A DNA stretch of 64,000 nucleotides. Source: Neorhizobium populisoli. GTDB taxonomy: Bacteria > Pseudomonadota > Alphaproteobacteria > Rhizobiales > Rhizobiaceae. Under the pieces are notes generated by a model, which ran no database searches, was not told where the DNA came from, and saw only the letters and a program-made list of their open reading frames with translations. A program made the translations under genes and the position numbers. Below, one piece after another: positions 27,993 to 38,351 of the stretch. Location of the stretch: assembly GCF_019430945.1 (NCBI RefSeq), contig NZ_JAHYCB010000001.1:434001-498000 (forward strand), written 5' to 3'. Every line of letters begins with the position of its first letter. Position 1 is the stretch's first letter.

Positions 27993-29393
27993 TCATCGAA
28001 AGAACTGCCGGATGCGCTGGCCGTCACGCTCGATCTCGACGCGCCAGAAGCCCGGATCGCTATCCAGCATGGCTTCAAGCGCCTTGGTGTTGGTGACAGT
28101 CGTGCCGTTAAGCGAGATGACGATGTCCTTCGGCTGGAAGCCGTAGCGGGCAGACGGCGAGCCGCGGGCGACATCGGTAACGATTACACCGGCCTTCTCT
28201 GCCGGCATTCTCATCTCGGTCGCGAGCCGCGGCGAGAGATTGGCGACATGCAGGCCGGCAAACGGATTGCGGCCATCCAGCACGCGCTCGTCCTTCGGCG
28301 TCGTTTCCGGCGCGGTATCGAGCGCGATCGAGACCTGCCGCTGGCCATCACTGGTCTGGACCGTCAAATTCGCCTTCTTGCCAAGGCCTGCGGTGGTGAT
28401 GCGATAACCGAAGGCATCCGGATGTTCGACCGGGATGCCGTTGACGGCGGTGACGATCTCGCCGGCCTTGAGACCCGCACGATCGGCCGGGCCGCCTTCG
28501 ACGACACGCACGACCAGCGCGCCGCGGGCGGTCTTGAGGCCAAGCGCTTCCGCAACGTCAGAAGTGACGGCATCGAAGGTCGCGCCGACGTAAGGCCGCG
28601 CGAATTCCTTCTGGCCTTCCGCTGCAGCCGCCAGGAAAACTTTTACGAGGTTGGACGGGATGGCAAAGCCAATACCGTTCGAACCACCGCCGCGCGAGAA
28701 GATCGCAGTATTAATGCCGATCAGCTCGCCGTTCATGTTCATCAGCGCGCCGCCGGAATTGCCGGGATTGATCGAGGCATCCGTCTGGATGAAGAAGCCG
28801 AAATCGCCGGATTTCACCTGGTTGCGGGCAAGCGCGGAGACGATGCCGCTCGTCACCGTCTGGCCGACGCCGAACGGGTTGCCGATGGCGAGCACGAGAT
28901 CACCGACCTCGGTCCTGTCGGAATCGCCGAGCGGCAGGACCGGGAACTGTTCCTTGGCCTTGATGCGCAGCACGGCAAGGTCGATGCTTTCGTCCTTCAA
29001 CAGCACTTCGCAAGGGAATTCACGGCCATCGGCGAGCGCGATCTTGATGTCGTCTGCGCCCTCGATGACGTGGTTGTTCGTCACGACCAGCCCTTCCTGC
29101 GAGAGGATGACGCCGGAGCCGAGCGAAGACTGTTTCTCGGACCGGTTCGGCATGCGCTGGCCGAAGAACTGTTCGAAGAAGGGATCGCCGGCAAACGGAT
29201 TGAGCCGCTGCACGACGCGCTCGGCATAGACGTTGACGACGGCGCCGGCGGTCTGCTTGACGAGCGGCGAGAAGGAGAGCTGCATCTCCTGCCGGCTCTG
29301 CGGCACCGTCTTTTCCTGCGCAAAAGCGCTGGCGGGAAACAGAAGGCCAAAGGCCAGAAGACCGATCGACACGCGCTTCAGCAGGGTCAGCAT
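27993..29393 (-). CDS. DegP/HtrA-like periplasmic serine protease (Do family)
   Basis: This 466-residue protein has a signal peptide (ending ASAFA). The trypsin-like domain carries the His of TNNHVIEGA, the Asp of ESIDLAVLR and the Ser of NPGNSGGALM. Two PDZ domains follow, from about residue 265 and 380. Such proteases degrade or refold damaged envelope proteins. The start at 29393 is chosen because GAGGA precedes it; ATG 29405 is an alternative. It is transcribed with rarA. Confidence 0.94.
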   Translation of the reverse strand: MLTLLKRVSIGLLAFGLLFPASAFAQEKTVPQSRQEMQLSFSPLVKQTAGAVVNVYAERVVQRLNPFAGDPFFEQFFGQRMPNRSEKQSSLGSGVILSQEGLVVTNNHVIEGADDIKIALADGREFPCEVLLKDESIDLAVLRIKAKEQFPVLPLGDSDRTEVGDLVLAIGNPFGVGQTVTSGIVSALARNQVKSGDFGFFIQTDASINPGNSGGALMNMNGELIGINTAIFSRGGGSNGIGFAIPSNLVKVFLAAAAEGQKEFARPYVGATFDAVTSDVAEALGLKTARGALVVRVVEGGPADRAGLKAGEIVTAVNGIPVEHPDAFGYRITTAGLGKKANLTVQTSDGQRQVSIALDTAPETTPKDERVLDGRNPFAGLHVANLSPRLATEMRMPAEKAGVIVTDVARGSPSARYGFQPKDIVISLNGTTVTNTKALEAMLDSDPGFWRVEIERDGQRIRQFFR

Positions 29394-29528
29394 ATGATTC
29401 CTCATTCAAAAAATCCGGAACAGTTTGTAGCGCGGCACGCTGGAAAAGAAAGGTGGCCGAATCTGGGAGAAGATGGCGGAAATCCGCCAGTTGAACGTGC
29501 TATATAGGCGCGGGCCGGAGAGACGCCA

Positions 29529-29909
29529 ATGGAACTGCTGACGAAAGCCAAACACTGGGCAAAGATCCTGAAGCGCGATGTCATCGCCCTCTGGATTGCG
29601 GCGCGCGATCCGCGCGTGCCGATCCATACGAAACTGGTCGCCAGCGCCGTCGCGGCCTACGCGCTCTCACCGATCGACCTCATTCCGGATTTCGTGCCGG
29701 TGCTCGGTTATCTCGACGATCTCCTCATCGTGCCGCTCGGCATCATGCTGGCAATCCGGCTGATCCGGCCCTCCCTGATGGCGGAGTTTCGTGCCGAGGC
29801 ATCACGGCGGGCGGAGCGCCCGATCAGCCGCACCGGCCTCGTCTTCATCCTTGCCATCTGGCTTGCCTGCCTCATCTTCCTTCTGTGGAGCCTGTCGAAA
29901 TACCTCTGA
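29529..29909 (+). CDS. DUF1232 (YkvA-like) membrane protein
   Basis: This 126-residue protein is defined by the DUF1232 core AYALSPIDLIPDFVPVLGYL near residues 42-61, and has a C-terminal transmembrane helix (LVFILAIWLACLIFLLW). The function is unknown. It is divergent from the DegP-like gene and followed after 32 bases by a small exported protein, possibly one transcript. Confidence 0.92.
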   Translation: MELLTKAKHWAKILKRDVIALWIAARDPRVPIHTKLVASAVAAYALSPIDLIPDFVPVLGYLDDLLIVPLGIMLAIRLIRPSLMAEFRAEASRRAERPISRTGLVFILAIWLACLIFLLWSLSKYL

Positions 29910-29941
29910 GCCGGCTCCACAGGCAACAGGAGTGCAGGCCC

Positions 29942-30304
29942 ATGAAACAGATCCTTACCGCAACCGCCCTCGCCGCCCTTGTATTGGGGTTGGCATTGCC
30001 CGCCCTGCCCCGTACGTCGTCTGCGGCAAGCTTCGACTGCGACAAGGCCAATCTGGCTGCCGACGAAAAGGTCATCTGTGACACCCGCTCGCTGAACGAC
30101 GCCGATGTGAAGATGGTGACGACATTCGACATCCTGACCAGCCTGCTGGCCATGGGCAATCGCGACAAGCTGCGGGACGAGCAGAGCGCCTGGCTGAAGA
30201 AACGCCAGGCCTGCGCCGAGGATGTCGAATGCATCCGCGCGGCCTATGCCGAGCGGCTGAAACAGTTGGACGAGGCGTATAAGAATTTGGAACGGCCGCT
30301 CTAG
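29942..30304 (+). CDS. LprI-like (DUF1311) secreted small protein
   Basis: This 120-residue protein has a signal peptide (MKQILTATALAALVLGLALP, cleavage after SSAA). The mature part has four cysteines in the lysozyme-inhibitor LprI-like pattern: FDCDKA, VICDT, KRQACA, VECIRAAY. In this family the cysteines pair as disulfides. A role against lysozyme is inferred from the family only. AGGAG lies 12 bases upstream of ATG 29942. Confidence 0.82.
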   Translation: MKQILTATALAALVLGLALPALPRTSSAASFDCDKANLAADEKVICDTRSLNDADVKMVTTFDILTSLLAMGNRDKLRDEQSAWLKKRQACAEDVECIRAAYAERLKQLDEAYKNLERPL

Positions 30305-30317
30305 CGCCTGTTGCTGC

Positions 30318-30651
30318 TCACAGGACCTCGGCAATCACCTCGCCCGCCTCGAGCGAGGTGACGATTTCAGGAAGCGCCTTATCGAACCAACGCAACAGAT
30401 CGCGGCTTCTGGTATTCGGCAGCCGGATCCAGACGATGGAGGGCCCCGATAGCGTCACCGCTCGTCGTTGTGCGAAATCCTCATCCTTACTGACGATCAC
30501 CCGCTTCGATGCCGAAAGCATATTCCCATATCTGCCGGTCGGAAGACGACTGCAGACCGATATCGGAAACATGCTCAGCCTGGTGGCCATGCTCGATAAG
30601 CCAGCGGGCCAACAATGGCGGAAGCTGAGCATCGACCAGAAAATGCGTCAA
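30318..30651 (-). pseudogene. DUF5615 PIN-like toxin, frameshifted
   Basis: Reading from TTG 30651 gives a DUF5615 N-terminus (HFLVDAQLPPLLARWL, EHVSDIGLQSSSD, WEYA) and then runs into a stop within 12 codons. The adjacent frame continues the same family exactly (SASKRVIVSKDEDFAQRR, IVWIRLPNTR) to the natural end at 30318. One extra T in the codon run at about 30515-30517 explains the break. The intact protein would be about 110 residues with PIN-like acidic residues. The start overlaps the antitoxin stop. It could be a real inactivating mutation or a sequencing error. Confidence 0.85.
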
Positions 30652-30872
30652 GCGACACGCAGCACGACGTGATCGCTCTGACGGGCGGCGTATTCGAGCG
30701 CTGCAACGATATCTGCCGGCTCTAGAAGAGGATAATCTTCCAGTATCTCTTCATGGCTTGCTCCCGAAGCCAGAAGCTCCAAAACGTCTTTTACCCGGAT
30801 ACGAAGACCGCGAATAGAGGGGCGCCCAGAGCAAATATTCGGGTCGAACGTAATACGATGAATCTCAGACAT
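30648..30872 (-). CDS. DUF433 antitoxin-like protein
   Basis: This 74-residue protein carries the DUF433 winged-helix-like pattern ITFDPNICSGRPSIRGLRI, then a short helix pair ending ALEYAARQSD. DUF433 proteins are typical partners of DUF5615 PIN-like toxins. AGAGGA precedes ATG 30872. Its stop overlaps the toxin start by a TTGA, indicating translational coupling. The partner is frameshifted here. Confidence 0.88.
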   Translation of the reverse strand: MSEIHRITFDPNICSGRPSIRGLRIRVKDVLELLASGASHEEILEDYPLLEPADIVAALEYAARQSDHVVLRVA

Positions 30873-30911
30873 CCCATGTCCTCTCGGCAGCAGCGATATC
30901 GCATATAGCAC

Positions 30912-30939
30912 AAAGCGCCGCCGGAAAAACCGACGGCGC
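30912..30939 (-). terminator. Hairpin after ilvD
   Basis: A 10-bp stem with one G-U pair (GCGCCGTCGG / CCGGCGGCGC on the minus strand) and a TTTTT loop is followed by TTTG. It starts about 30 bases after the ilvD stop. Confidence 0.6.
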
Positions 30940-30968
30940 CCTTGGATTGATCGAAGTATGCTTCGTTC

Positions 30969-32804
30969 TTACTCCGGCAGAATGCGAACCGCGCCCTTGT
31001 CGGCGCTGGAAGCAAAAGCGGCATAGGCCTTCAGCGCCGTCGTGACGTTGCGCTTGCGCGGCTGCGACGGCTTCCAGCCGGCTGCATCCTGTTCAGCGCG
31101 ACGCTCTGCGAGCACCGCTTCCGAAACCTTGAGGTTGATCGTGCGGTTCGGGATGTCGATCTCGATCGTATCGCCTTCGCGCACGAGGCCGATCGTGCCG
31201 CCGTTGGCGGCTTCCGGCGAGCAATGGCCGATGGAGAGGCCGGACGTGCCGCCGGAGAAGCGGCCGTCGGTGATGAGCGCGCAGGCTTTTCCGAGGCCCT
31301 TCGACTTCAGGTAGCTGGTCGGATAGAGCATTTCCTGCATGCCCGGGCCGCCCTTCGGGCCTTCGTAGATGATGACCACGACGTCGCCGGCAACGATCTC
31401 GTTGGAGAGGATCGACTTGACTGCGGCATCCTGGCTTTCGAAGACGCGCGCCGGGCCGGTGAATTTCAGGATCGATTCATCGACGCCGGCCGTCTTCACG
31501 ATGCAGCCGTCGAGCGCGATATTGCCGCTCAGCACGGCAAGGCCGCCATCCTTCGAGAAGGGATGTTCGACCGAGCGGATGACGCCGCCGATGCGGTCGG
31601 TATCGAGCTCGTCCCAGCGGGCGTTCTGGCTGAAGGCGACCTGGGTCGGGATGCCGCCCGGAGCAGCCTTGAAGAAGTTGCGGACCGTTTCGCTATTGGT
31701 GCGGGTGATGTCCCAGCGATCGATCGCATCGCCCAGCGTTTCGGCATGCACGGTGTAGCAGTCGCGGTTCAGGATGCCGCCCTTATCCAGTTCGCCCAAG
31801 ATCGACATGATGCCGCCGGCGCGGTGGACGTCTTCCATGTGAACGTCGCTCTTGGCGGGCGCGACCTTCGACAGGCAAGGCACCTTGCGCGACAGGCGGT
31901 CGATATCGTCCAGATTAAAATCAACCTCGCCTTCGTAGGCTGCAGCAAGGATATGCAGAACCGTATTGGTCGAGCCACCCATGGCGATGTCGAGCGCCAT
32001 GGCGTTCTCGAAGGCCTGTTTGGTGGCGATCGAACGCGGCAGGACGTTGTAATCCTCCTGCTCGTAATGGCGGCGGGCGAGATCGACGATCAGGTGACCG
32101 GCTTCGACGAACAGGCGCTTGCGATCCGCATGGGTGGCGAGCGTCGAGCCATTGCCAGGAAGCGACAGGCCGAGCGCTTCGGTGAGGCAGTTCATCGAAT
32201 TGGCGGTGAACATGCCGGAGCAGGAACCGCAGGTCGGACAGGCCGAGCGTTCGATGACGGCAACATCCTCATCGCTTATCTTGTCGTCGGCGGCGGCGAC
32301 CATGGCGTCGATCAGGTCGAGCGAATGGGTCTTGCCCTTCAGGACGACCTTGCCGGCTTCCATCGGACCGCCCGAGACGAAGACGGCCGGGATGTTGAGG
32401 CGCATCGCGGCGTTCAGCATGCCGGGGGTGATCTTGTCGCAGTTCGAGATGCAGACCATGGCGTCGGCGCAGTGCGCATTGACCATGTATTCTACCGAGT
32501 CGGCGATGATTTCGCGCGACGGCAGCGAGTAGAGCATGCCGTCATGGCCCATGGCGATGCCGTCATCGACGGCGATCGTGTTGAATTCCTTGGCGACGCC
32601 GCCGGCCGCCTCGATCTCGCGGGCAACGAGCTGGCCAAGATCCTTCAGATGGACGTGGCCGGGTACGAACTGGGTGAAGGAATTCACCACCGCGATGATC
32701 GGCTTGCCGAAATCCGAATCCTTCATGCCCGTAGCGCGCCAAAGGCCGCGCGCACCCGCCATGTTGCGGCCGTGGGTGGTGGTTCTCGAACGATAAGCTG
32801 GCAT
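30969..32804 (-). CDS. ilvD: Dihydroxy-acid dehydratase
   Basis: This 611-residue iron-sulfur enzyme catalyses the third common step of isoleucine and valine synthesis. Cluster-ligand cysteines are in [13 protein letters not shown] near residue 120 and [12 protein letters not shown] near 195. The [10 protein letters not shown] and GRFSGGTSG segments are diagnostic. Length is typical of the long bacterial form. It is monocistronic, with its own terminator. A short GCAAAAGCC-type inverted repeat in the leader is noted, but no attenuator was identified. Confidence 0.97.
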   Translation of the reverse strand: MPAYRSRTTTHGRNMAGARGLWRATGMKDSDFGKPIIAVVNSFTQFVPGHVHLKDLGQLVAREIEAAGGVAKEFNTIAVDDGIAMGHDGMLYSLPSREIIADSVEYMVNAHCADAMVCISNCDKITPGMLNAAMRLNIPAVFVSGGPMEAGKVVLKGKTHSLDLIDAMVAAADDKISDEDVAVIERSACPTCGSCSGMFTANSMNCLTEALGLSLPGNGSTLATHADRKRLFVEAGHLIVDLARRHYEQEDYNVLPRSIATKQAFENAMALDIAMGGSTNTVLHILAAAYEGEVDFNLDDIDRLSRKVPCLSKVAPAKSDVHMEDVHRAGGIMSILGELDKGGILNRDCYTVHAETLGDAIDRWDITRTNSETVRNFFKAAPGGIPTQVAFSQNARWDELDTDRIGGVIRSVEHPFSKDGGLAVLSGNIALDGCIVKTAGVDESILKFTGPARVFESQDAAVKSILSNEIVAGDVVVIIYEGPKGGPGMQEMLYPTSYLKSKGLGKACALITDGRFSGGTSGLSIGHCSPEAANGGTIGLVREGDTIEIDIPNRTINLKVSEAVLAERRAEQDAAGWKPSQPRKRNVTTALKAYAAFASSADKGAVRILPE

Positions 32805-32959
32805 GGTGTTGTCCTCGATCGCTTCTTGCGGGCTCGCTGCAGTCTACCGCTTTACCGGCAGACGCGCAAAAGCCCTCGGGTTTTGCGGCTTTCCTAGCGC
32901 AACCCCTAAAACATGTCACTATCACGACAGGCCAAAGCGGTACGGTTCAGATTGCGGAC

Positions 32960-33370
32960 CTACTGTCTTCTCAGCTCATCCGGATGGACCCCGAAATGAT
33001 CGAGGATCATCTGGACGTTGCGGCGGTGGGATTTGAAGAACAGGTCGAAGACGTCGCCGGCGAGTGGGACGCTGCCGAGAACGCTGTCGGCGGCGACATT
33101 GCCGAGCATCTGGACGAGCTTGGCCGGCGGCAGGCCGAGGCGGCGGGCTTCGTTGATGATGTAAAGGCCGACCAGCGCACCGCCGGCATCGCCGATGACC
33201 GGGATGAGGCCGAAGATGGAGTCGGCGCCGAAGCGGATGCGCGTGCCGGGAATGCCGATAGCGGTATCCATCAGCCTGGCAATGCCGGAAAGACGGCGAA
33301 TGCGGCGCAGTCTCTCGGCACGATCAGCAAAAGCATCAGCTGATCCGGCATTCCAGGCATTGTCCGTCAT
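32960..33370 (-). CDS. DUF4112 protein
   Basis: This 136-residue protein matches the DUF4112 layout: LARLMDTAIGIPGTRIRFG near residue 30, then GLIPVIGDAGG, and two hydrophobic segments including GSVPLAGDVFDLFF. It is probably membrane-associated. The start at 33370 has AAGGAG at 8 bases. The function is unknown. Confidence 0.9.
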   Translation of the reverse strand: MTDNAWNAGSADAFADRAERLRRIRRLSGIARLMDTAIGIPGTRIRFGADSIFGLIPVIGDAGGALVGLYIINEARRLGLPPAKLVQMLGNVAADSVLGSVPLAGDVFDLFFKSHRRNVQMILDHFGVHPDELRRQ

Positions 33371-33575
33371 GGATTGCACTCCTTGGCGCGCGACATTCTA
33401 AAGATGGAAATGAAACAGACCCGCCGGAAGTTCCCCGTCGGTTTATTCCATCAAAGGATCGCACGAATTTTCACGCAAACGTGGCTTTCGCACTATTTTC
33501 GCATGCTGTGAAACCGTTTGGTTTGGCGCTACGTATGGAGAGGAAAAGGCAGCGTTTGCCTGAAGGAGATTCGTC

Positions 33576-34520
33576 ATGCCCGCCTATCGCCCGCCGCGTA
33601 TTTCAGCCTCGGAGATCACCCCGCGCGAAATCTACATGTCGCGCCGCCATTTCATGGGTGCGGCGGCTGCAGCCGGTCTGGCGATGACAGGCGTGGGCGA
33701 GGCCTTTGCCGCGCCGCTGACGACCACTCCCGGCGCCTACAAGCTCGACGAAAAGCTGACGCCGAAGGAAGCGGTGACGACCTACAACAATTTCTACGAA
33801 TTCGGCGTCAACAAGGAAGACCCCGCCGCCAATTCCGGCGACTTCAAGCCAACCCCATGGTCGGTGAAGATCGATGGCATGGTCGGCAAACCGACCGAAA
33901 TCGGGCTGGAAGATCTGCTCAAGATGCCGCTCGAAGACCGCACCTATCGCATGCGCTGCGTCGAAGGCTGGTCGATGGCGATCCCGTGGGTCGGCTTTTC
34001 GCTTTCGGCATTGCTCGACAAGGTCGAGCCGCTCGGCAGTGCGAAATATGTCTCGTTCGAGACCGTCGTGCGTCCGGAAGAAATGCCGGGTCAGAAGGGC
34101 TTTTTCCAGGCCCTGCCCTGGCCCTATATCGAAGGGCTGCGCCTCGATGAAGCCCGCCATCCGCTGACTATTCTTGCCGTCGGCCTCTACGGTGAAACCC
34201 TGCCGAACGCCAACGGTGCGCCGATCCGGCTTGTCGTGCCGTGGAAATACGGCTTCAAGAGCATCAAGTCGATCGTCAGGATTTCGCTCGTCGACAAGCA
34301 GCCGCAGACGACCTGGAAGAATTCCAACGCCCGCGAATACGGCTTCTATTCCAACGTCAACCCGGCGGTCGATCATCCGCGCTGGAGCCAGGCGACGGAA
34401 CAGCGCATCGGCGAAGGCGGCTTCTTCGGCTCCAATCGTCGGCCCACCCTGCCCTTCAACGGCTATGCCGAGCAGGTGGCGAGCCTCTATAACGGCATGG
34501 ACCTGAAGGCGAATTACTGA
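33576..34520 (+). CDS. msrP: Protein-methionine-sulfoxide reductase catalytic subunit MsrP (YedY)
   Basis: This 314-residue periplasmic molybdoenzyme repairs oxidised methionines. The N-terminus carries a twin-arginine signal ([16 protein letters not shown]), as required for export of the folded molybdopterin protein. The molybdenum-ligand cysteine is in [13 protein letters not shown] near residue 130. [15 protein letters not shown] and the C-terminal RPTLPFNGY region are family hallmarks. It overlaps msrQ by one base of the stop/start junction (TGATG), so the two are translationally coupled. Confidence 0.97.
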   Translation: MPAYRPPRISASEITPREIYMSRRHFMGAAAAAGLAMTGVGEAFAAPLTTTPGAYKLDEKLTPKEAVTTYNNFYEFGVNKEDPAANSGDFKPTPWSVKIDGMVGKPTEIGLEDLLKMPLEDRTYRMRCVEGWSMAIPWVGFSLSALLDKVEPLGSAKYVSFETVVRPEEMPGQKGFFQALPWPYIEGLRLDEARHPLTILAVGLYGETLPNANGAPIRLVVPWKYGFKSIKSIVRISLVDKQPQTTWKNSNAREYGFYSNVNPAVDHPRWSQATEQRIGEGGFFGSNRRPTLPFNGYAEQVASLYNGMDLKANY

Positions 34521-35161
34521 TGGTTTCCATCCCTGCCTTGCCTCGCCGCTACCACAAGGCCAGCATCTGGGCCCTGTATGTGATCGGGCTCTGTCCGGCA
34601 GTCTGGGATTTTTATCTCGCATATTCCGGCGCGCTGGGTTTCAATCCGGTCAAGGAATTCGAACACCTGCTCGGCACCTGGGCGCTCAGGTTCATCATCG
34701 CGACGCTGGCGATCACGCCGATCCGTGACCTGTTCGGCATCAACTGGATGCGCTACCGGCGTGCGCTTGGCCTGATCGCCTTCTATTATGTGTTGATGCA
34801 TGTGGCGGTCTACGTGTCGCTCGACCTGCGTTTCGATTTCGGCGCTGTCTGGAGCGACATCGTCAAGCGCTGGTACATCACCATCGGCATGGCCTGCCTG
34901 CTGTTGTTGATCCCGCTCGCGGTAACCTCCAACAACTGGTCGATCCGCAAGCTATCCGGCGCCTGGAACAAGCTGCACAAGCTGATCTATCTGATCGCCA
35001 TCGGTGGGGTGATCCACTACATCCTGTCGGTCAAATCGGTAACGCTGGTACCGTCGACCTATATCGCGCTGATCGTGCTGCTGGTGGCCTATCGGGCGGT
35101 GCGACGGCCGATTTTGGATTGGAAGCGCGGCAAAACGAAGATGGCTCAGGCAACTCGGTAG
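34520..35161 (+). CDS. msrQ: Heme-binding membrane subunit MsrQ (YedZ)
   Basis: This 213-residue integral membrane protein has about six hydrophobic segments. Conserved histidines that ligate heme lie in VLMHVAVYVSLDL near residue 93 and KLHKLIYLIAIGGVIHY near 155-170. It feeds electrons from the quinone pool to MsrP. It directly follows msrP. Confidence 0.95.
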   Translation: MVSIPALPRRYHKASIWALYVIGLCPAVWDFYLAYSGALGFNPVKEFEHLLGTWALRFIIATLAITPIRDLFGINWMRYRRALGLIAFYYVLMHVAVYVSLDLRFDFGAVWSDIVKRWYITIGMACLLLLIPLAVTSNNWSIRKLSGAWNKLHKLIYLIAIGGVIHYILSVKSVTLVPSTYIALIVLLVAYRAVRRPILDWKRGKTKMAQATR

Positions 35162-35179
35162 AGGCAGTCGAAATCTGTT

Positions 35180-35677
35180 TCAGGACGGATCCGTCAAGCG
35201 CGTCATATGCTGCGGATGGACAGCGCGATATACCACGTCCGCAAGCGTGTCGTCGGCATAGGCATTGGCATTGGTGATATGCCCATCGTAGCCACCGACC
35301 TTGCACAGCGTCGTGCCGCCGCGCCAGACCATCATCAGGCCATGCTCCCGATCCCAGGCACATTCGGCCTCCATGACGACGTAGCAGTTGTCGTCATCAC
35401 GCCTGCCTTTCTCGACAAAGACCGGGCCGGGCGTAACGTGCCGCCAGATTTCGGAAGCGTTTGATACAACTCCCATTTCGTCATCCAGCCACTCGCCTTC
35501 GCCGATGAGCGCCCGGAAATCTGCGTAATAGGCGAAGACATGGCGCGCGTCTGCGAGACGATTGGAGGTATCGAGGCAAAGGAACGCTTTCAAAGCCGCG
35601 GCCGCCGGCTCCTCAAGATCGATGTCGTCAACCTCGACCTCGGCATGATCGAAATATGGAATGCGGGTTTCCGTCAT
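35180..35677 (-). CDS. DUF6985-like hypothetical protein
   Basis: This 165-residue protein is acidic and rich in aromatics, with AYYADFRALIGEGEWLDDE, an invariant-looking CAWDREHGLMMVWR block and KVGGYDGHITNANAY. This resembles DUF6985 proteins, which often occur near polymorphic-toxin immunity genes; here there is no toxin partner. The start at 35677 is set by GAGGAAG. Its ATG overlaps the stop of the upstream DUF2809 gene (ATGA), so the two are coupled. Confidence 0.8.
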   Translation of the reverse strand: MTETRIPYFDHAEVEVDDIDLEEPAAAALKAFLCLDTSNRLADARHVFAYYADFRALIGEGEWLDDEMGVVSNASEIWRHVTPGPVFVEKGRRDDDNCYVVMEAECAWDREHGLMMVWRGGTTLCKVGGYDGHITNANAYADDTLADVVYRAVHPQHMTRLTDPS

Positions 35678-36075
35678 CTTGTCTTCCTCAAGCGGCGATC
35701 CAGCCAAAATGCCATCAGGATGCCCGCCATATAGGCAAGGATATTCCAAAGTGAGAAGACGCGTCCGAGCAAGAGCGCTCCGGCGGTGGTCAGGCGAAAC
35801 TCGTCCAGCCAGGGAGCATGGTACAATCGCAGCATCTCTATGCAGATTGCGACAGTGACCGAATAGGCGAGAACTGCTGTCCGGCTGTGGCGATACAAGA
35901 GTGCCGCAACGAGGAAATAAACCATCGCGCCCCAGAGTATCGAGCCGCCGTATTTGACGACGACGAACGGCAGGCCCAGATCATAGCCGAACCGTCGCAA
36001 GGCAAGGCCGGCAGCGATGACGGCGACCGCGGCAATCAAGCGGCTCTTTCGTTCAGACCAACCTCGCCACATCAT
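35674..36075 (-). CDS. DUF2809 membrane protein
   Basis: This 133-residue protein has about four transmembrane helices. The family pattern is seen in LRRFGYDLGLPFVVVKYGGSI, LWGAMVYFL and a conserved AICIEMLRLYHAPWLDEFR loop. The function is unknown. GGGGAGG precedes ATG 36075. It is coupled to the DUF6985-like gene by a 4-base overlap. Confidence 0.88.
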   Translation of the reverse strand: MMWRGWSERKSRLIAAVAVIAAGLALRRFGYDLGLPFVVVKYGGSILWGAMVYFLVAALLYRHSRTAVLAYSVTVAICIEMLRLYHAPWLDEFRLTTAGALLLGRVFSLWNILAYMAGILMAFWLDRRLRKTR

Positions 36076-36101
36076 CCGTTTCCTCCCCGAACCCGAAACA
36101 C

Positions 36102-36132
36102 AAAAAAGCCGGGTGTTTCCACCCGGCTTTTT
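36102..36132. terminator. Bidirectional terminator at the end of the ribosomal superoperon
   Basis: A perfect 8-bp stem (GCCGGGTG / CACCCGGC) with a TTTC loop is flanked by AAAAAA on one side and TTTTT on the other. It ends the rplQ-containing transcript, 22 bases after the rplQ stop. Confidence 0.92.
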
Positions 36133-36153
36133 CAAATCCGCGATGCGGATAAA

Positions 36154-36579
36154 TCAAGCGGCTTCGGCAGCGTCTGCTTCAGCGGCAACACGAGCCTTGT
36201 CGGCAGCGCCCTTGGCATCGACGTCGCGTTCGACGAACTCGATGACGGCCATGGCAGCATTGTCGCCCTGGCGGAAGCCGGCCTTCATGATGCGCAGGTA
36301 GCCGCCGTTGCGGTTTGCGTAACGCGAAGCGATGGCGTCGAACAGCTTGCGAACAGCGTCCTGGTCCTGGATCTGCGAGATCGCCTGACGACGAGCGTGC
36401 AGGTCGCCGCGCTTGCCGAGCGTGACGAGCTTTTCGACGATCGGGCGAATTTCCTTCGCCTTCGGCAGGGTGGTGACGATCTGCTCATGAGTGATGAGCG
36501 AAGCAGCCATGTTGGCGAACATCGCCTTACGATGGCTTGCGGTGCGGTTGAGCTTGCGGCCGGCTACTCCGTGGCGCAT
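36154..36579 (-). CDS. rplQ: 50S ribosomal protein L17
   Basis: This 141-residue protein starts with the universal [12 protein letters not shown] and contains [19 protein letters not shown]. It binds 23S rRNA near the exit tunnel. Compared with E. coli L17 (127 residues) it carries an Ala/Glu-rich C-terminal tail, as common in alphaproteobacteria. It is the last gene of the alpha operon, 134 bases after rpoA. Confidence 0.98.
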   Translation of the reverse strand: MRHGVAGRKLNRTASHRKAMFANMAASLITHEQIVTTLPKAKEIRPIVEKLVTLGKRGDLHARRQAISQIQDQDAVRKLFDAIASRYANRNGGYLRIMKAGFRQGDNAAMAVIEFVERDVDAKGAADKARVAAEADAAEAA

Positions 36580-36713
36580 GGCTATTCTCCTTTAATGCAG
36601 GTATCCGCTCTTCGTGCGGCCTGCCGTTTCCTGGCACATACGGGCACTCATGTCTTCGACGAGAGGCCCGCTGTTTGACGGGGAAAGGCAGTCAAGACCT
36701 GCCTTTGTTGATT

Positions 36714-37724
36714 TCAGTACTGGTCTTCGTAACGCTTGGCGAGATCTTCGATGTTTTCCGGCGGCCAGGCGGGAACTTCCATACCCAGATGGAGGCCCAT
36801 GGATGCCAGAACTTCCTTGATCTCGTTCAGCGACTTACGACCAAAGTTCGGAGTACGGAGCATTTCCGCCTCGGTCTTCTGGATGAGGTCGCCGATGTAG
36901 ACGATGTTGTCGTTCTTCAGGCAGTTGGCCGAACGGACGGAAAGTTCCAGTTCGTCGACCTTCTTGAGGAGTGCCGGGTTGAACGCGAGTTCGGTAACGG
37001 CTTCTTCCTCGACGTCCTTCTGCGGTTCGTCGAAGTTGACGAAGACCGAGAGCTGGTCCTGAAGGATGCGGGCGGCAAAGGCTACGGCGTCTTCACCCGT
37101 GACCGAGCCATCGGTTTCGATGGTCATGGTCAGCTTGTCGTAGTCAAGAACCTGACCTTCGCGGGTGTTTTCCACCTTGTAGGACACTTTCTTGACCGGC
37201 GAATAGAGGCTGTCGACCGGGATGAGACCGATCGGAGCATCTTCTGCACGGTTACGCTCGGCCGGGACATAACCCTTGCCGTTGTTGACCGTGAATTCCA
37301 TGCGGATTTCCGCACCTTCGTCGAGGGTGCAGATGACATGGTCGGGGTTCAGAATTTCGATATCGCCGACCGTCTGAATGTCGCCGGCAACGACCGAGCC
37401 CGGGCCCTGCTTGCGCACGACCATGCGCTTTGCGTCATCGCCATCCATCTTGATGGCGATTTCCTTGATGTTGAGCACGATGTCCGTCACGTCTTCCCGC
37501 ACACCCGGGATCGACGAGAATTCATGCAATACGCCGTCGATCTGGACTGCCGTGACGGCAGCGCCGCGAAGCGACGACAGAAGCACGCGACGAAGCGCGT
37601 TGCCGAGCGTCAGGCCGAAGCCGCGCTCAAGAGGTTCGGCAACAAGCGTTACCTTGGTACGGCCAGACGAGGTGAAGTCCACCTTGTTCGGCTTGATCAG
37701 TTCCTGCCAGTTCTTCTGGATCAT
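36714..37724 (-). CDS. rpoA: DNA-directed RNA polymerase alpha subunit
   Basis: This 336-residue subunit has the N-terminal dimerisation domain ([20 protein letters not shown] near 35) and, after a linker, the C-terminal domain ([21 protein letters not shown] near 255) that binds UP elements and activators. The start at 37724 follows GAAGG. An 8-bp hairpin (GTTGCCAC / GTGGCAAC) at 37744-37768 lies just upstream and could affect translation. rpsD, which precedes rpoA in many bacteria, is absent here. Confidence 0.98.
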   Translation of the reverse strand: MIQKNWQELIKPNKVDFTSSGRTKVTLVAEPLERGFGLTLGNALRRVLLSSLRGAAVTAVQIDGVLHEFSSIPGVREDVTDIVLNIKEIAIKMDGDDAKRMVVRKQGPGSVVAGDIQTVGDIEILNPDHVICTLDEGAEIRMEFTVNNGKGYVPAERNRAEDAPIGLIPVDSLYSPVKKVSYKVENTREGQVLDYDKLTMTIETDGSVTGEDAVAFAARILQDQLSVFVNFDEPQKDVEEEAVTELAFNPALLKKVDELELSVRSANCLKNDNIVYIGDLIQKTEAEMLRTPNFGRKSLNEIKEVLASMGLHLGMEVPAWPPENIEDLAKRYEDQY

Positions 37725-37888
37725 CACTAGATACCTTCCGTTCGTTGCCACCATCCAATCGTGGCAACCGTGTCGGCTATACAGGCAAAGCCGCCGAACC
37801 CTCCACGGAGGATCAGGCGGCCATGCCCGAACTCAACGAAGAAACCGCCAATCCTCAAAGGGCTCGGCGGCTTCTCGAATTCCGACGA

Positions 37889-38278
37889 TCAGACGCGGCG
37901 CTTCTTGCGCGGGCGGCAGCCGTTGTGCGGGATCGGGGTCACGTCGCGGATCGAGGTGATCATGAAGCCGGCAGCCTGGAGAGCGCGCAGAGCCGATTCA
38001 CGGCCGGAACCCGGACCGCAAACTTCGACTTCCAGCGACTTCATGCCATGCTCCTGAGCCTTCTTGGCGCAGTCTTCGGCAGCGATCTGAGCCGCGAACG
38101 GGGTCGACTTGCGCGAACCCTTGAAGCCCTTGGCACCAGCAGACGACCAGGCAATAGCATTGCCCTGTGCGTCGGTGATGGTGATCATCGTGTTGTTGAA
38201 GGTAGAATTGACGTGGGCAACGCCCGACGTGATATTTTTACGCTCGCGTCTACGGACGCGGGTGGCTTCCTTGGCCAT
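37889..38278 (-). CDS. rpsK: 30S ribosomal protein S11
   Basis: This 129-residue protein has [36 protein letters not shown] and the C-terminal [16 protein letters not shown]. It forms part of the platform of the 30S subunit. It lies between rpsM and rpoA, with spacers of 112 and 164 bases. Confidence 0.98.
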   Translation of the reverse strand: MAKEATRVRRRERKNITSGVAHVNSTFNNTMITITDAQGNAIAWSSAGAKGFKGSRKSTPFAAQIAAEDCAKKAQEHGMKSLEVEVCGPGSGRESALRALQAAGFMITSIRDVTPIPHNGCRPRKKRRV

Positions 38279-38351
38279 TTTATCCCTTTCGTTGATCTCT
38301 GCACCGCCGTAATTCCAGCGGCTCCACCTTGGAACGAAACGTCACAAAACA

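Noticed and set aside
35180..36075. Polymorphic toxin/immunity locus at the DUF6985-like gene
   Set aside because: No toxin, Rhs or secretion gene nearby; only a membrane protein is coupled to it.
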